Origin: an uncultured Pelagibacteraceae bacterium
GTDB taxonomy: Bacteria > Pseudomonadota > Alphaproteobacteria > Pelagibacterales > Pelagibacteraceae
NCBI GenBank assembly: GCA_902576045.1
Contig: CACGTU010000002.1
Span: 1-64,000 of the forward strand
Reading direction: 5' to 3'
DNA: 64,000 nucleotides
This document shows, one piece after another, positions 1 to 10,121 of this stretch; positions within the stretch are counted from its first letter, which is position 1; each line of letters starts with the position of its first letter. The notes below the pieces were generated by a model. That model was not told the origin of the DNA and searched no databases. It worked only from the letters and a program-made list of their open reading frames with translations. Made by a program: the position numbers and the translations under genes.

Positions 1-136
1 GATTAATTTAAAAGAGAAGAAATTATCTAAACTTAATATAAAAATTGCCAGTATTGAAAAAAAAGCAGCTGAAAAAAAAGCAAAAAAATTAGCTAAAAAA
101 AAAGCTAGTGAGAGTCCTGCGTCTGTAAATAATTAA
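1..136 (+). CDS. C-terminal end of an unidentified Lys/Ala-rich protein (partial)
   Basis: The frame starting at base 2 is open from the window edge to TAA at 134-136, giving 44 residues. The tail is dominated by Lys, Ala and Glu (KKAAEKKAKKLAKKKA) and ends ASESPASVNN. Such basic helical tails occur on many ribosome- or nucleoid-associated proteins and on some enzymes, so no family can be named. It converges on the manC-like gene, with about 195 bases between the two stops. That gap is AT-rich and holds one hairpin and nothing else I can recognise. Confidence 0.6.
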   Translation, partial: INLKEKKLSKLNIKIASIEKKAAEKKAKKLAKKKASESPASVNN

Positions 137-148
137 GATCTAAATCGT

Positions 149-179
149 CCTCCCCCCTTTTTATAAGAAAAGGGGAAGG
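149..179. terminator. GC-rich hairpin between convergent genes
   Basis: A CCCCTTTT arm pairs with AAAAGGGG across a short loop, and flanking CCT/AGG pairs extend the stem past one bulge. It lies 13 bases after the stop of the upstream + strand gene and is the only C/G-rich stretch in this intergenic region. It could end + strand transcription, but no T-run follows the stem on either strand, so calling it an intrinsic terminator is weak. Confidence 0.35.
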
Positions 180-331
180 TAGTTAATCAACAAAATTTAA
201 ATTGGAGGAAAAAATAATATGACTTTTTAATTTAAAATTTGTAATTAAACAGTAGTAAATGTTGATGACAAAAATATTTAAAAATTATTACAAATTAGTT
301 AAAATGCTTTTCCCATTCATCTTATAAAATT

Positions 332-1537
332 TTATTTTACTCTTCCGTAAACATCCTGATATCTAACAATATCACTTTCTTTAAGTATTGATCCTACTTG
401 TGCTTCAAAAATTTTAACAGGCTTTTTGCCAGGATTTTGAACTCTATGAATTGCTTCTAGTGGAATAAATATATGTTCACCAGGCTTTTTAATTATTATA
501 TCTTTATTTAGCGTAATTTTAGCATTTCCTTGTGTTACTAACCAATGCTCTGCTCTGTGATGATGTTTTTGTAAACTCAAAATACCTTTCGGTTTTACGT
601 ACAATTCTTTAATTAAAAATTCATTACCTTCAAATAAATTTGTGTATTTTCCCCATGGTCGATAATAAATATTCTTCTTTTTAATGTATTTCCGTTTATT
701 TTTATCATACATTTTTAATATTTCTTTCCAGCTTCCAAGATCTGACCAAGGAATATCTAATTTAATAGCATTTATTTGTTTGGTTTTTTCTAAAATGGCA
801 TAATCAAATGATTTAGCTGTAGCTTTTAAAAATGAGGATTTATTTAAATAATAAGTATTAGATTTATATTTAGCTTTATTAACAGCATCTAAGCAGTTTT
901 TATATGTTTTTAACTGATATTTTTTAAAGTTATTAATTATAGAGTCTTTTCTAAGAAAAAACATACCTGAATTCCAATAACCATTTTTTTTAATAACTTG
1001 CTTTGCTTTTACTTCTTTAGGTTTTTCAATAAATTTTGTTACTTTATTAATATTTCCCTTAATTTTTTTTGTAAGAAAGTAGCCATATTCACTTGAGGGA
1101 GATTTAGGTTTTATGCCAAAGATAAATATATTTTGATCAGTCAAATTAGATTTATTTTTATAAATAGCATTATTAAAAATATTTACTTTTTCTATTAAAT
1201 GATCGGATGAAAAAAACATTAACGGTTGATTGTCTGGTATATCTTTTATTAAGGCAGTGCTTAAAATAGCAGGAGCTGTATTTCTTTTAGCTGGCTCTAA
1301 AACAATTTTGTATTTTTTGATTTTATGTTTTTTTAAATGCTGTTTTATTTGTTTAAGATATTTTGAATTTGTGCTGATAACAGGATTATCAAAAATTGAG
1401 CCTTTTACTCTTTCTAATGTTTTACCTAATAAAGTCCAATTACCAAAATTTATAAATTGTTTTGCTTGATGTTTTTTTTGATTTGGCCAAAGTCTTGTTC
1501 CTGCACCTCCACAAAGAATTACAGGTCTAATTTTCAT
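332..1537 (-). CDS. manC: Mannose-1-phosphate guanylyltransferase / mannose-6-phosphate isomerase-like protein (ManC/AlgA family)
   Basis: This 401-residue protein probably makes GDP-mannose (mannose-1-P + GTP) for surface polysaccharide in the cytoplasm. The N-terminal nucleotidyltransferase domain shows the G-loop CGGAGTRLWP (residues 9-18), FIEKP (169-173) and WSDLGSW (264-270). The C-terminal cupin of type II PMI/GMP enzymes follows from about residue 290, with metal-ligand candidates in QKHHHRAEHW (323-332) and FIPLEAIHR, and ends YQDVYGR. Typical AlgA/ManC proteins are about 470 residues, so this one is compact, with the loss spread over linkers. Its stop lies near the convergent upstream gene. 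It starts 2 bases after the end of ilvD and so probably shares the valS-ilvD transcript. The family call is firm; whether the isomerase half is active is not shown. Confidence 0.88.
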   Translation of the reverse strand: MKIRPVILCGGAGTRLWPNQKKHQAKQFINFGNWTLLGKTLERVKGSIFDNPVISTNSKYLKQIKQHLKKHKIKKYKIVLEPAKRNTAPAILSTALIKDIPDNQPLMFFSSDHLIEKVNIFNNAIYKNKSNLTDQNIFIFGIKPKSPSSEYGYFLTKKIKGNINKVTKFIEKPKEVKAKQVIKKNGYWNSGMFFLRKDSIINNFKKYQLKTYKNCLDAVNKAKYKSNTYYLNKSSFLKATAKSFDYAILEKTKQINAIKLDIPWSDLGSWKEILKMYDKNKRKYIKKKNIYYRPWGKYTNLFEGNEFLIKELYVKPKGILSLQKHHHRAEHWLVTQGNAKITLNKDIIIKKPGEHIFIPLEAIHRVQNPGKKPVKIFEAQVGSILKESDIVRYQDVYGRVK

Positions 1538-1539
1538 GT

Positions 1540-3258
1540 TTAAATATCCGCGTAAACTTTAACCTCGTTTTTGCCCCCAGGATGTGTAGGTGCTCCTAAG
1601 TATGCTGGTCCAACTGTTTGTGCATATTTCCACAAAGTACCATTTCCAAAATTAATCTTTTTTGGTTTCCATTTTTTACGTCTGCTAGCTAACTGTTGTT
1701 TTGTTAATCTAACATTGATAGTTCCTTTTTTAGCATCTATATCGATGATATCTCCATTTCTTAAAAGAGCTATTGGGCCACCTACTGAAGCTTCAGGGCC
1801 AACATGACCAATACAAAATCCTCTAGTAGCACCAGAAAATCTTCCATCAGTTATCAATGCAACAGTCTCCCCTTTTCCTTGACCATAAATTGCAGCTGTT
1901 GTTTGAAGCATTTCTCTCATGCCTGGACCCCCTTTTGGTCCCTCGTATCTAATAATAATTATATCGCCGTCTTTATATTTTCTATTTTTTACAGCTTTAT
2001 AAGCTGTCTCTTCATTATCAAAACATCTTGCTCTTCCAGTAAACTGTAATTTTTTTAATCCTGCTATTTTAACAATACCACCTTCAGGTGCTAAGTTACC
2101 TTTTAAACCAACGACACCACCAGTTTTAGTAATAGGATTTTTGTAACTTCTCATTACTTTTTGATTTATATTAAATTTAACATTTTTTAAATTTTCTTTC
2201 ATTGTTTTCCCAGTAACAGTCATACAATCACCGTGAATAAAACCACCATCGTATAAAGTTTTTAATAACATTGGCACACCACCTGCTAACCACATGTCTT
2301 TTGCAACATATTTTCCGCCAGGTTTTAAATCTGCAAGATATGGAGTTTTTTTAAAAATTTTTGCAACATCCATTAAATCAAATTTAATTCCAATTTCATT
2401 TGCTATAGCTGGTAAATGTAATCCAGCATTAGTAGATCCGCCTGTTGCAGCAACAATTGTTGCAGCGTTTTCTAAAGACTTTCTAGTTACAATATCTCTT
2501 GGTCTAATATTTTTTGCTAATAAATTCATAACAGCTTTACCGCTGTCTACAGCATATTTATCTCTTTCTTTATAAGGTGCAGGTGTTCCTGCTGAATATG
2601 GTAAAGCAAGTCCAATCGCTTCAGATACACATGCCATTGTATTAGCAGTAAATTGACCACCACACGCACCTGCAGATGGACAAGCTTTTAATTCTAATTT
2701 TCTTAAAGCATGTGCAGTCATTTTTTTGGAAGTATATTTTCCAACCCCCTCAAAAACATCTACAACAGTTACATCTTTTCCATTAAATCTTCCTGGAAGA
2801 ATTGATCCACCATAAATAAATACACTTGGAATATTTAATCTAACCATAGACATCATCAATCCAGGTAGTGACTTATCACATCCAGCTAAACCAACTAAAG
2901 CATCATAACAATGACCTCTTACTGTTAGTTCAGTTGAGTCTGCTATAACATCTCTAGATACTAATGAGGATTTCATACCCTCGTGACCCATTGCAATTCC
3001 ATCTGTAACTGTAATTGTACAGAATTCTCTTGGTGTTCCTCCAGATTTAATAACACCTTTTTTAACCGATTGAGCTTGTTTCATTAAATTAATGTTGCAG
3101 GGAGCTGCCTCATTCCATGTTGAAACAACGCCAACAAATGGTTTTGCAACATCTTTCTCGGTTAAATCCATTGCATAATAAAATGATCTTTGAGGTGCTT
3201 TGTCAGGCCCTATAGTTGTGTGTCTGCTTGGTAATTTCTTTTTATTAAATTTTTTCAT
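1540..3258 (-). CDS. ilvD: Dihydroxy-acid dehydratase
   Basis: IlvD dehydrates 2,3-dihydroxy-isovalerate and 2,3-dihydroxy-3-methylvalerate to the 2-keto acids in valine and isoleucine synthesis. The 572-residue chain carries the three iron-sulfur cysteines in their usual contexts: C54 (AAPCN), C127 (GCDKSLPG) and C199 ([12 protein letters not shown]). The C-terminal part has the glycine-rich GRFSGATRG and [13 protein letters not shown] stretches. The length fits the shorter IlvD class rather than the roughly 616-residue E. coli form. The ATG overlaps the valS stop by one base (TAATG), implying translational coupling. Pairing a valine biosynthesis gene with valyl-tRNA synthetase on one transcript is functionally sensible. 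No attenuator peptide is visible upstream. Confidence 0.97.
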   Translation of the reverse strand: MKKFNKKKLPSRHTTIGPDKAPQRSFYYAMDLTEKDVAKPFVGVVSTWNEAAPCNINLMKQAQSVKKGVIKSGGTPREFCTITVTDGIAMGHEGMKSSLVSRDVIADSTELTVRGHCYDALVGLAGCDKSLPGLMMSMVRLNIPSVFIYGGSILPGRFNGKDVTVVDVFEGVGKYTSKKMTAHALRKLELKACPSAGACGGQFTANTMACVSEAIGLALPYSAGTPAPYKERDKYAVDSGKAVMNLLAKNIRPRDIVTRKSLENAATIVAATGGSTNAGLHLPAIANEIGIKFDLMDVAKIFKKTPYLADLKPGGKYVAKDMWLAGGVPMLLKTLYDGGFIHGDCMTVTGKTMKENLKNVKFNINQKVMRSYKNPITKTGGVVGLKGNLAPEGGIVKIAGLKKLQFTGRARCFDNEETAYKAVKNRKYKDGDIIIIRYEGPKGGPGMREMLQTTAAIYGQGKGETVALITDGRFSGATRGFCIGHVGPEASVGGPIALLRNGDIIDIDAKKGTINVRLTKQQLASRRKKWKPKKINFGNGTLWKYAQTVGPAYLGAPTHPGGKNEVKVYADI

Positions 3259-5885
3259 TATAAATTTTCTAAGGTTAGTTGTATTTTTTTAGCATCTTTT
3301 TCTAGGTTGTTAAAGTTAGATTTTTCTAGTTCAACAATATCTTTTGGAGCTCTATCAATAAAACTTTTATTTGAAAGTCTGGTATTTATTTTATCCATTT
3401 CGTCTTTAATTTTAGAGTGTTTTTTTAATAATGTATCTTTGATAGTTTTAATATCTACATCCTGTTCAAAATACATTTTATAAAGCTCACCTTTTATAAT
3501 TAGACTTGCAGATGATTTTTTTTGATCTTCTAACAATATGTTTGATATTCTTCCTAACTTTTTTAGCACAATTTCATTTTTATAGAAAAAATCTTGTGTT
3601 TTTGAATTTGTATTAGCTAAAGAGATATCAATTAAAGAACCTGGACTAACTCCTATCTCATTTTTAAAGGATCTGATTGATGTAATAATTTCAATTATAT
3701 TACTTACATCATTATATTCGTTGCTTTCTTGAGGTTTCTCCTCACTCCAATTAGCTAACATTAAATAATCACTACTATCTTTATCTAATTTATTATTCAG
3801 CCAAATTTCCTCTGTAACAAATGGAATAAATGGATGTAGGATAATCAGGATCTCCCTAAAAATATATGCAGAGACTTTTTTAACTTCCTCTATAGATGAT
3901 TTGTCATCTGAATATAATATTGTTTTTGATAGCTCTAAATACCAATCACAAAAAGAATGCCAAACAAACTGATAAGCATTTCTTGCAGCTTCATCAAATC
4001 TATAATCTTTTATATTTTGCTTAATCTGATTATTAATTGAATAATATTCAGAAATTATCCATTTATTTATATTTACCTTTAATTCTTTAGGCTTTTCAAT
4101 TTTATCAAAATTACAATCATTTTGTTTGAGTAAATTATTTGCATTCCATATTTTATTTAAAAAGTTTCTATATCCTTTTACCCGATCTTCTGAGAGTTTT
4201 ACGTCTCTACCTGGAGATGCCATTGATAATAATGTAAATCTTAGTGCATCCGCTGAATATTTCTCTATTAAATCTAATGGATCAATTACGTTTCCTTTTG
4301 ACTTAGACATTTTCTGTCCTTTTTCATCTCTAACTAAAGCATGAACATAAATATCTTTAAATGGCTCTTTTTCTAAAAAAGCCATTCCCATCATCATCAT
4401 TCTAGCTACCCAAAAGAAAATAATATCAAAACCAGTTACCAAAACTGTTGTTGGATAAAATTTTTTCAAATAGTCAGTTTGATTAGGCCAGCCTAAAGTT
4501 GCAAATGGCCACAAACCTGATGAAAACCAAGTATCAAGTACATCTTCATCTCTTTTTAATTCAACATCTTTTTTATAATAATTTTTAGCCTCTTTAATTG
4601 CTTCCTCTTCAGTATACTCTACAAAAACTTTTCCATCAGGACCATACCAAGCAGGTATTTGGTGACCCCACCAAAGTTGTCTTGATACACACCATGGCTC
4701 AATATTGTCCATCCATTGAAAATATGTTTTGGACCAATTTTCAGGAAAAAAATTTGTTGATTTATTATTTACAATTTCTTTAGCTTTAATAGATAACTTT
4801 TTTGCATCAGCAAACCATTGCTCTGTTAAATAAGGTTCTATAATTGAATTAGATCTATCTCCATATGGAACTTTATTTTTAATATTTTCTTCTTCAACAA
4901 AGAAGTTATTTTCTTTTAATTTTTTTAATAATTGTTTCCTTGCTTCAAATCTATCTAATCCAATAAATTCTTTTGGTGCATTTTCATTTATTTTTCCATC
5001 TTCAGTAAAAACATTTATAATTTCTAAATTATTTCTTTCACCTACTTCATAGTCATTAAAATCATGAGCCGGGGTAATTTTAACAGCTCCTGTTCCTTGT
5101 TCAGGATCGGCATATTCATCTTCTATAATTTTTATTTTTCTTCCAACAAGTGGAATTTTTACAAATTTACCAACAACTTTTTTATATCTTTTATCGGTAG
5201 GATTTACTGCAATAGCAGTATCACCCAGCATAGTTTCAGGTCTTGTTGTTGCAATAGTTATAAAATCTTCACTATTTTCGATAGGATATCTAATATGATA
5301 AAGTTTTGAATTTACTTCTCTTTGATCTACTTCAAGATCAGAAATAGCAGTTTTTAATACAGTATCCCAATTAACTAACTTCTTTGACTTAAAAATTAAA
5401 TTTTTTTTATATAAATCTACAAAAACTTTTAGAACAGATTTAGATAGATTTTCGTCCATAGTAAAAGCATTTCTTGACCAATCACATGAACATCCTAGTT
5501 TTTTTAATTGATTAATTATTATATCTCCATATTCTTTTTTCCACTCCCAAACCTTTTCAATAAATTTGTCTCTACCTAAATCATTTTTTTTTATACCATC
5601 TTTTTCTAACTTTCTTTCAACAAGAGCTTGAGTTGCTATTCCTGCATGATCAGTGCCTGGTTGCCATAAAGTTTCAAAATTATTCATTCTATGAAATCTT
5701 ACTAATAAATCTTGGATGGAATTATTTAAGGCATGGCCCATATGTAAACTTCCAGTTACATTTGGTGGAGGAATAACTATTGAAAATTTACTGATATTTT
5801 CTTTAGGTTCAAAAAGTTTATTTTTTTCCCAGTAAGAGTAAATCTTATTTTCTACATCAGTATGGATATATTTATCAGCACTCAT
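3258..5885 (-). CDS. valS: Valyl-tRNA synthetase
   Basis: This class I aminoacyl-tRNA synthetase of 875 residues charges tRNA-Val in the cytoplasm. The Rossmann catalytic domain opens with [15 protein letters not shown], with the HIGH-type motif HMGH at residues 48-51. The KMSKS loop lies near residue 524 inside [14 protein letters not shown]. Between them is the CP1 editing domain with the [15 protein letters not shown] signature. The anticodon-binding domain follows, and the last 70 or so residues form the Val-specific coiled-coil arm. It is the first gene of a valS-ilvD-manC run and its promoter must lie in the roughly 120 bases before tRNA-Cys. The length is typical for alphaproteobacteria. 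Confidence 0.97.
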   Translation of the reverse strand: MSADKYIHTDVENKIYSYWEKNKLFEPKENISKFSIVIPPPNVTGSLHMGHALNNSIQDLLVRFHRMNNFETLWQPGTDHAGIATQALVERKLEKDGIKKNDLGRDKFIEKVWEWKKEYGDIIINQLKKLGCSCDWSRNAFTMDENLSKSVLKVFVDLYKKNLIFKSKKLVNWDTVLKTAISDLEVDQREVNSKLYHIRYPIENSEDFITIATTRPETMLGDTAIAVNPTDKRYKKVVGKFVKIPLVGRKIKIIEDEYADPEQGTGAVKITPAHDFNDYEVGERNNLEIINVFTEDGKINENAPKEFIGLDRFEARKQLLKKLKENNFFVEEENIKNKVPYGDRSNSIIEPYLTEQWFADAKKLSIKAKEIVNNKSTNFFPENWSKTYFQWMDNIEPWCVSRQLWWGHQIPAWYGPDGKVFVEYTEEEAIKEAKNYYKKDVELKRDEDVLDTWFSSGLWPFATLGWPNQTDYLKKFYPTTVLVTGFDIIFFWVARMMMMGMAFLEKEPFKDIYVHALVRDEKGQKMSKSKGNVIDPLDLIEKYSADALRFTLLSMASPGRDVKLSEDRVKGYRNFLNKIWNANNLLKQNDCNFDKIEKPKELKVNINKWIISEYYSINNQIKQNIKDYRFDEAARNAYQFVWHSFCDWYLELSKTILYSDDKSSIEEVKKVSAYIFREILIILHPFIPFVTEEIWLNNKLDKDSSDYLMLANWSEEKPQESNEYNDVSNIIEIITSIRSFKNEIGVSPGSLIDISLANTNSKTQDFFYKNEIVLKKLGRISNILLEDQKKSSASLIIKGELYKMYFEQDVDIKTIKDTLLKKHSKIKDEMDKINTRLSNKSFIDRAPKDIVELEKSNFNNLEKDAKKIQLTLENL

Positions 5886-6006
5886 TAGATAAATATTTTA
5901 TAAATTAATCATTTCAATAAACAATAACGAAATTAGGATTAAAATTTATAGACTAATCTAAAAAATCAATTATATAAGGTCATCTATCAAATATTGAATA
6001 TTTGCT

Positions 6007-6080
6007 GGCAACGTGGCGGAATGGTTACGCAGAGGATTGCAAATCCTTGTATCCCGGTTCGATTCCGGGCGTTGCCTCCA
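6007..6080 (+). tRNA. tRNA-Cys (anticodon GCA)
   Basis: The acceptor arms GGCAACG and CGTTGCC pair perfectly. The anticodon loop TTGCAAA gives GCA, the T-arm contains GGTTCGATTCC, and the discriminator is U, as expected for tRNA-Cys. CCA is encoded (6078-6080). It lies in the divergent space upstream of valS and 50 bases before tRNA-Asn on the same strand, so the two are probably one transcript. Confidence 0.97.
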
Positions 6081-6130
6081 AAAAAAACTATTGTGATAAA
6101 CTAAAAAAAAAGTAAGTTGCAATTTGTCAT

Positions 6131-6206
6131 TCCTCGGTAGCTCAGTTGGTAGAGCAGTTGACTGTTAATCAATTGGTCGCAGGTTCGAGTCCTGCCCGAG
6201 GAGCCA
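6131..6206 (+). tRNA. tRNA-Asn (anticodon GTT)
   Basis: The acceptor arms TCCTCGG and CCGAGGA pair. The D-arm GCTCAGTTGGTAGAGC is standard and the anticodon loop CTGTTAA gives GTT. The T-arm is GCAGGTTCGAGTCCTGC, the discriminator is G, and CCA is encoded (6204-6206). It sits 50 bases downstream of tRNA-Cys and ends 8 bases before the stop of the convergent XRE gene. Confidence 0.97.
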
Positions 6207-6214
6207 AAAATTCT

Positions 6215-6586
6215 TTATCCTATTTTTGTAATACTTGGCTGAGAAAGTTGAATATTTTTACCAAATTTAATTTTTTGATCTTGTGTTAACTCTGAGTAAA
6301 CCTTTACCAAAAAATTATAATTTACATTCATATGACCTTCTTTTGATTTCTCTAAATTTAAAAGATATTCAGAAAAATCCTCAAAAAAATAATTAATAGG
6401 CACTTTTAAATAATTAGATAACTGAAGTAATCTAATTGAGCTCACACCATTAGTGCCTTTCTCATATTTTTGAATTTGTTGAAATGTTACGTTTATAGCT
6501 TTTGCAACCTTAGTTTGTGTTAAACCTAGAGCTAACCTTCTAAGCTTAAGCTTATTGCCTAAATGTTTATTGAAATTATCTTCCAT
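6215..6586 (-). CDS. XRE-family (Cro/CI-type HTH) transcriptional regulator
   Basis: A 123-residue DNA-binding protein. The helix-turn-helix domain spans about residues 10-60, with RLALGLTQTKVAKAINVTFQ followed by QIQKYEKGTNGVSS. The C-terminal half (FEDFSEYLLNLEKSKEGH onward) resembles the short tail of alphaproteobacterial SinR/CI-like regulators. I start it at ATG 6584-6586, because the preceding codon is TTG and AGGGG is well placed as a ribosome site before the ATG. The target is unknown. It is followed upstream by about 145 non-coding bases before the amino-acid transporter, so it may have its own promoter. A small inverted repeat overlaps its ribosome-binding site. Confidence 0.88.
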   Translation of the reverse strand: MEDNFNKHLGNKLKLRRLALGLTQTKVAKAINVTFQQIQKYEKGTNGVSSIRLLQLSNYLKVPINYFFEDFSEYLLNLEKSKEGHMNVNYNFLVKVYSELTQDQKIKFGKNIQLSQPSITKIG

Positions 6587-6587
6587 C

Positions 6588-6601
6588 AAAGACCCCTCTT
6601 T
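6588..6601. promoter_or_regulatory. Inverted repeat over the XRE gene's ribosome-binding site
   Basis: AAAGA-CCCC-TCTTT is a perfect 5-bp inverted repeat lying immediately before the ATG of the XRE gene and containing its AGGGG ribosome site. Autoregulatory binding or RNA hairpin occlusion of the site are both possible. The repeat is short, so it could be chance. Confidence 0.3.
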
Positions 6602-6731
6602 AATTAAAATATAAGTTTGAGTTAATATAAATAGAACATGTATTACAAGAAGAATTTTTTTTAAAAATTATTCTTTTTTTTAAAATTAAATATCCTGTCA
6701 AGTATCTTTTTTACAATATAGCCAATTATTT

Positions 6732-7466
6732 TTAGAGTATCTGACTTAAAAATAGCTTAGTTCTGTCGTTCTTTGGATTGGCAAAAAATTCATTTGTTGC
6801 AGCTTTTTCAACTATCATCCCTTCATCCATAAAGATAACTTCATCTGCAACTTCTTTAGCAAAGCCCATTTCGTGTGTAACAACTATCATAGTCATACCT
6901 GCTTTAGCTAAATTAACCATAGCGTCCAAAACTTCCTTAATCATTTCAGGGTCTAAAGCTGATGTAGGTTCGTCAAAAAGCATTATTTTTGGCTCCATAC
7001 ATAAAGCTCTTGCAATCGCACATCTTTGCTGTTGTCCTCCTGATAATTGACCAGGAAATTTATGTGCTTGATCGGCAATTTGAACCTTTTCTAAGTGTTT
7101 CATAGCTAAATCTTCAGCATCTTTTTTTGGCATTTTTTTAACCCAAACAGGAGCAAGAGTACAATTATCTAATATAGATAAATGTGGGAACAAATTAAAT
7201 TGTTGGAAAACCATTCCAACCTCGGCTCTTATTTGCTCAATATTTTTAGTATCTTCTGTAAGTTCATTTCCATCAACAATAATTGATCCTTGTTGATGCT
7301 CTTCTAATCTATTTATACATCTAATTAAGGTAGACTTTCCAGAACCTGATGGTCCGCAAACAACAATCTTTTTATTTTTTTCAACATTCAAATTAATATC
7401 TTTTAAAACCTGAAAATCACCAAACCACTTGTTTACGTCTTTAATTTGAATAATTGTATCTGACAT
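6732..7466 (-). CDS. aapP: General L-amino-acid ABC transporter, ATP-binding protein (AapP/YhdZ)
   Basis: This is the ATPase of a polar amino-acid uptake system on the cytoplasmic face of the inner membrane. The 244-residue chain has Walker A GPSGSGKS near residue 38, the signature LSGGQQQR, Walker [14 protein letters not shown], and the switch histidine in VVTHEMGFA. It is closest in pattern to GlnQ/AapP/YhdZ ATPases. It is the last gene of aapJQMP and its start overlaps the aapM stop by one base. The HisJQM-type transporter at 55.3-57.6 kb has no ATPase beside it, so AapP is a candidate shared subunit (inference). Confidence 0.95.
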   Translation of the reverse strand: MSDTIIQIKDVNKWFGDFQVLKDINLNVEKNKKIVVCGPSGSGKSTLIRCINRLEEHQQGSIIVDGNELTEDTKNIEQIRAEVGMVFQQFNLFPHLSILDNCTLAPVWVKKMPKKDAEDLAMKHLEKVQIADQAHKFPGQLSGGQQQRCAIARALCMEPKIMLFDEPTSALDPEMIKEVLDAMVNLAKAGMTMIVVTHEMGFAKEVADEVIFMDEGMIVEKAATNEFFANPKNDRTKLFLSQIL

Positions 7467-8908
7467 TATCTCTCTGTTTTATATTTTTCTTCTAAGTTAT
7501 AACTATATTTACTCATTGCATAGCAAATTATCCAAAATACTACAGCTGCAAATACATAACCTTCCATTGAATATCCTAGCCACTTAGGATTTGTTTTTGC
7601 CATTTGAAGCATTCCAGCAATTTCTAATAAACCAACTACTAAAATTAACGGTGTGTCTTTTACTAAAGCTAAAAACGTATTTGCAATACCAGGAATTACT
7701 AATTTTAGTGCCTGAGGTAAAATTACAAATATATGCATTTTCCAGTATCCCATTCCTAAAGATTTTGCTGCATCGTACTGACCTCGAGGGAGTGCTTGCA
7801 GCCCTCCTCTAATAACCTCAGCTACATAGGCTGCTTCAAACAAAGAGATAGCAATTATAACTCTTACCAATTTATCTAAGAAGAAATCCTCAGGTAAAAA
7901 CATTGGGAACATAACTGATGACATGAATAAAACAGTTATCAGTGGAACTCCTCTCCAAAATTCAATAAACACAACTGAGGTATATTTTATAAATGGTAGT
8001 TCAGATCTTCTTCCAAGGGCTAAAGCCATACCTACTGGAAAGCAAAAAATTAAGCAGAAAAATGAAACTATGAAAGTCAAAGCCAAACCACCCCATGCCC
8101 CAGTTTCAACCCAATTTAAACCTTCTAATTTACCTAGTTCAACATATTCCTCGGGTAATATGAAAAGATTTAGAGATAAATAAACTGCCAATGGTACAAA
8201 ACAAAAATAATATAATTTGAATTTATTTGGAACAAAAAATCCAATAATAATTGCAACAACGCTTGCAATAATTCCATATGAAAAATCAAAGAATACAGGA
8301 CCACCTGAGATAAAAAAGAATATAAATAAGAAAGCAATAATTGGATAAATAACTACATAATATAAAGTTAAATATTTTTTAAATTTTTCTGTTGCAAAAT
8401 ACCCTACTGATCCAAGAGCTAATAAAGATATAAAGGACAAATTAATTCTCCATTGCTCTTCATTTGGATACAATCCATATATAAATCTTCTTAACCAAAC
8501 TTTAATATAAGTCCAGCATGCACCATCACCTGTGCAAGCTTCTTTTGAATGGCCTGAAATATTTGCATCAATAACAGTCCAGCTTAAAACTGGTGGTATT
8601 GATTTAATAATTATAAAGATAATTAATAATGATAGGACAGCATTAAAATTATTGTTATTAAAGTTTTTATTAATTTCATCTAATCTTCTTATTCCAGAAT
8701 ACTCAATCCTAATAAAGTGTAATCCAATAAAACCAATTATTAATGGTAGTAAAAAACTTATAGATGTAGGCAAAAAGCCAGTGGCATTTATTTTAAAGAA
8801 AGATGATAAAAATACATCAAAAATACTAATAAACACTAAAGATAATCCTAAAATTAAAAATAAATTTAAGTTTGACTTATCTGGTTTTAAAAAATTTATA
8901 TTATTCAT
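7466..8908 (-). CDS. aapM: General L-amino-acid ABC transporter permease (AapM/YhdY)
   Basis: A 480-residue inner-membrane permease. A long hydrophobic N-terminal part of about six predicted membrane segments precedes the His/Glu-type permease core from about residue 270. The coupling (EAA) loop reads [15 protein letters not shown]-like at [19 protein letters not shown]. It contains the CTGDGACW-type periplasmic loop ([16 protein letters not shown]) seen in AapM/YhdY proteins, which are much longer than ordinary HisM. It abuts aapQ (stop and start adjacent) and overlaps aapP by one base. It forms a heterodimer with AapQ to pass amino acids delivered by AapJ. Confidence 0.94.
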   Translation of the reverse strand: MNNINFLKPDKSNLNLFLILGLSLVFISIFDVFLSSFFKINATGFLPTSISFLLPLIIGFIGLHFIRIEYSGIRRLDEINKNFNNNNFNAVLSLLIIFIIIKSIPPVLSWTVIDANISGHSKEACTGDGACWTYIKVWLRRFIYGLYPNEEQWRINLSFISLLALGSVGYFATEKFKKYLTLYYVVIYPIIAFLFIFFFISGGPVFFDFSYGIIASVVAIIIGFFVPNKFKLYYFCFVPLAVYLSLNLFILPEEYVELGKLEGLNWVETGAWGGLALTFIVSFFCLIFCFPVGMALALGRRSELPFIKYTSVVFIEFWRGVPLITVLFMSSVMFPMFLPEDFFLDKLVRVIIAISLFEAAYVAEVIRGGLQALPRGQYDAAKSLGMGYWKMHIFVILPQALKLVIPGIANTFLALVKDTPLILVVGLLEIAGMLQMAKTNPKWLGYSMEGYVFAAVVFWIICYAMSKYSYNLEEKYKTER

Positions 8909-10060
8909 TTATTTTTCTTTGATCGCAATTTTTTTGTTATACCAATTCATTAAAACTGAAATTGATAAACTTAACGACAGATAAGTAAGCATCGTTATTG
9001 AAACTATTTCTATCGCTTTACCTGTTTGCATTAATGCAGTCCCAGCAAAAACTAGGACTAGATCTGGATATGCAATTGCAGCAGCTAAAGAAGAATTTTT
9101 TGTTAAATTTAAATATTGGTTGGTTGTTGGTGGTATAATTATTCTTAAAGCTTGAGGCATAACAACTAACTTTAAAATTTGATTAGGATTTAAACCAATA
9201 GAAGCTGCGGCTTCTTTTTGACCTTTTCCAACACCTTGAATTCCAGCTCTTACACATTCGGCAATAAAAGTTGCTGTATATAATGATAAAGCTAATGTTA
9301 AAGCAATTAATTCTGGAGGTATTCCAACGCCTCCTTCGTAAATATATGATGTTTTAGCTAACTTCTTGAGAACAGGTATTTCGAAACTTAGTGATACACC
9401 TCCGATTAAAAAACTTAACAACGGTAGAATAAGTAATAAGCCTATTGATATTAAAAATACTGGTATTTGTTTTCCTTCATTTTCTTGTTTTCTTTTCGCA
9501 TAATTTTTAATTACTACAATTGATACTACTGCAGCAATTATTGAATATAAAAAAATATTAAAATTTTCCCATATAAAAGCTGGGATAAACAAACCTTTAA
9601 TTGTCAAATAAAAGACTCCCATGATACTCTCAGTATCTTGAGGCAATGGCAAAGCTCTTAAAGCTGCAAAGTACCAAAAGAAAATTTGTAATAAGAGTGG
9701 GATGTTTCTAAAAAATTCTACATAAAAGGCTGCTGTGTTTTTAATTAAGTAATTTGAAGATAATCTTGCAATACCAACTATTACACCAATTATAGTTGCT
9801 AAAATTATACCAATTACTGAAACTAAAATTGTGTTTAGAAGTCCTACTAAATAAGCTCTAAAATATGAGTGTGATCCATCATACTCAATTAAGGAAAATT
9901 GAACATCGAATGAAGACTCCTGACTTAAAAAACCATAACCAAAATCTATACCTCGATTTTCCATATTAAGTTGAGCATTGTATGAAAAGAAGCCAAACAC
10001 CAATATTACAAATAAAAGTGTTAATAATTGTGGTGCGATTTTTTTGATATTAAATTTCAC
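8909..10060 (-). CDS. aapQ: General L-amino-acid ABC transporter permease (AapQ/YhdX)
   Basis: A 383-residue inner-membrane permease with about eight hydrophobic segments. The EAA loop GIQGVGKGQKEAAASIGLNP near residue 275 contacts the ATPase. An inserted hydrophobic pair between about residues 165 and 215 distinguishes AapQ/YhdX from shorter HisQ-type subunits. It starts 61 bases after the aapJ stop, beyond an intrinsic terminator, so permease and ATPase genes are probably made at lower levels than the binding protein, by read-through. Confidence 0.94.
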   Translation of the reverse strand: MKFNIKKIAPQLLTLLFVILVFGFFSYNAQLNMENRGIDFGYGFLSQESSFDVQFSLIEYDGSHSYFRAYLVGLLNTILVSVIGIILATIIGVIVGIARLSSNYLIKNTAAFYVEFFRNIPLLLQIFFWYFAALRALPLPQDTESIMGVFYLTIKGLFIPAFIWENFNIFLYSIIAAVVSIVVIKNYAKRKQENEGKQIPVFLISIGLLLILPLLSFLIGGVSLSFEIPVLKKLAKTSYIYEGGVGIPPELIALTLALSLYTATFIAECVRAGIQGVGKGQKEAAASIGLNPNQILKLVVMPQALRIIIPPTTNQYLNLTKNSSLAAAIAYPDLVLVFAGTALMQTGKAIEIVSITMLTYLSLSLSISVLMNWYNKKIAIKEK

Positions 10061-10071
10061 GGAGATTTTAT

Positions 10072-10104
10072 AAAAAAAAGGGCTAGAAAAATCTAGCCCT
10101 TTTT
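10072..10104 (-). terminator. Intrinsic terminator/attenuator between aapJ and aapQ
   Basis: AGGGCTAGA pairs with TCTAGCCCT (9 bp) around an AAAA loop. On the minus strand it is followed by an uninterrupted T-run, and an A/T extension lengthens the stem. It lies 18 bases after the aapJ stop and 12 bases before the aapQ start. The likely role is to trim most transcripts after the abundant binding protein. Confidence 0.85.
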
Positions 10105-10121
10105 CATTAATTAATTAGCAA

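Noticed and set aside
6600-6731. A promoter or terminator in the long A/T runs before the XRE gene
   Set aside because: A TTGACA-like string is present but no -10 lies at proper spacing, and the A/T run complementarity is of a kind expected by chance.
8532-8984. 150-residue open frame antisense to aapM and aapQ
   Set aside because: It spans two real genes in the opposite sense and shows only hydrophobic complement patterns.
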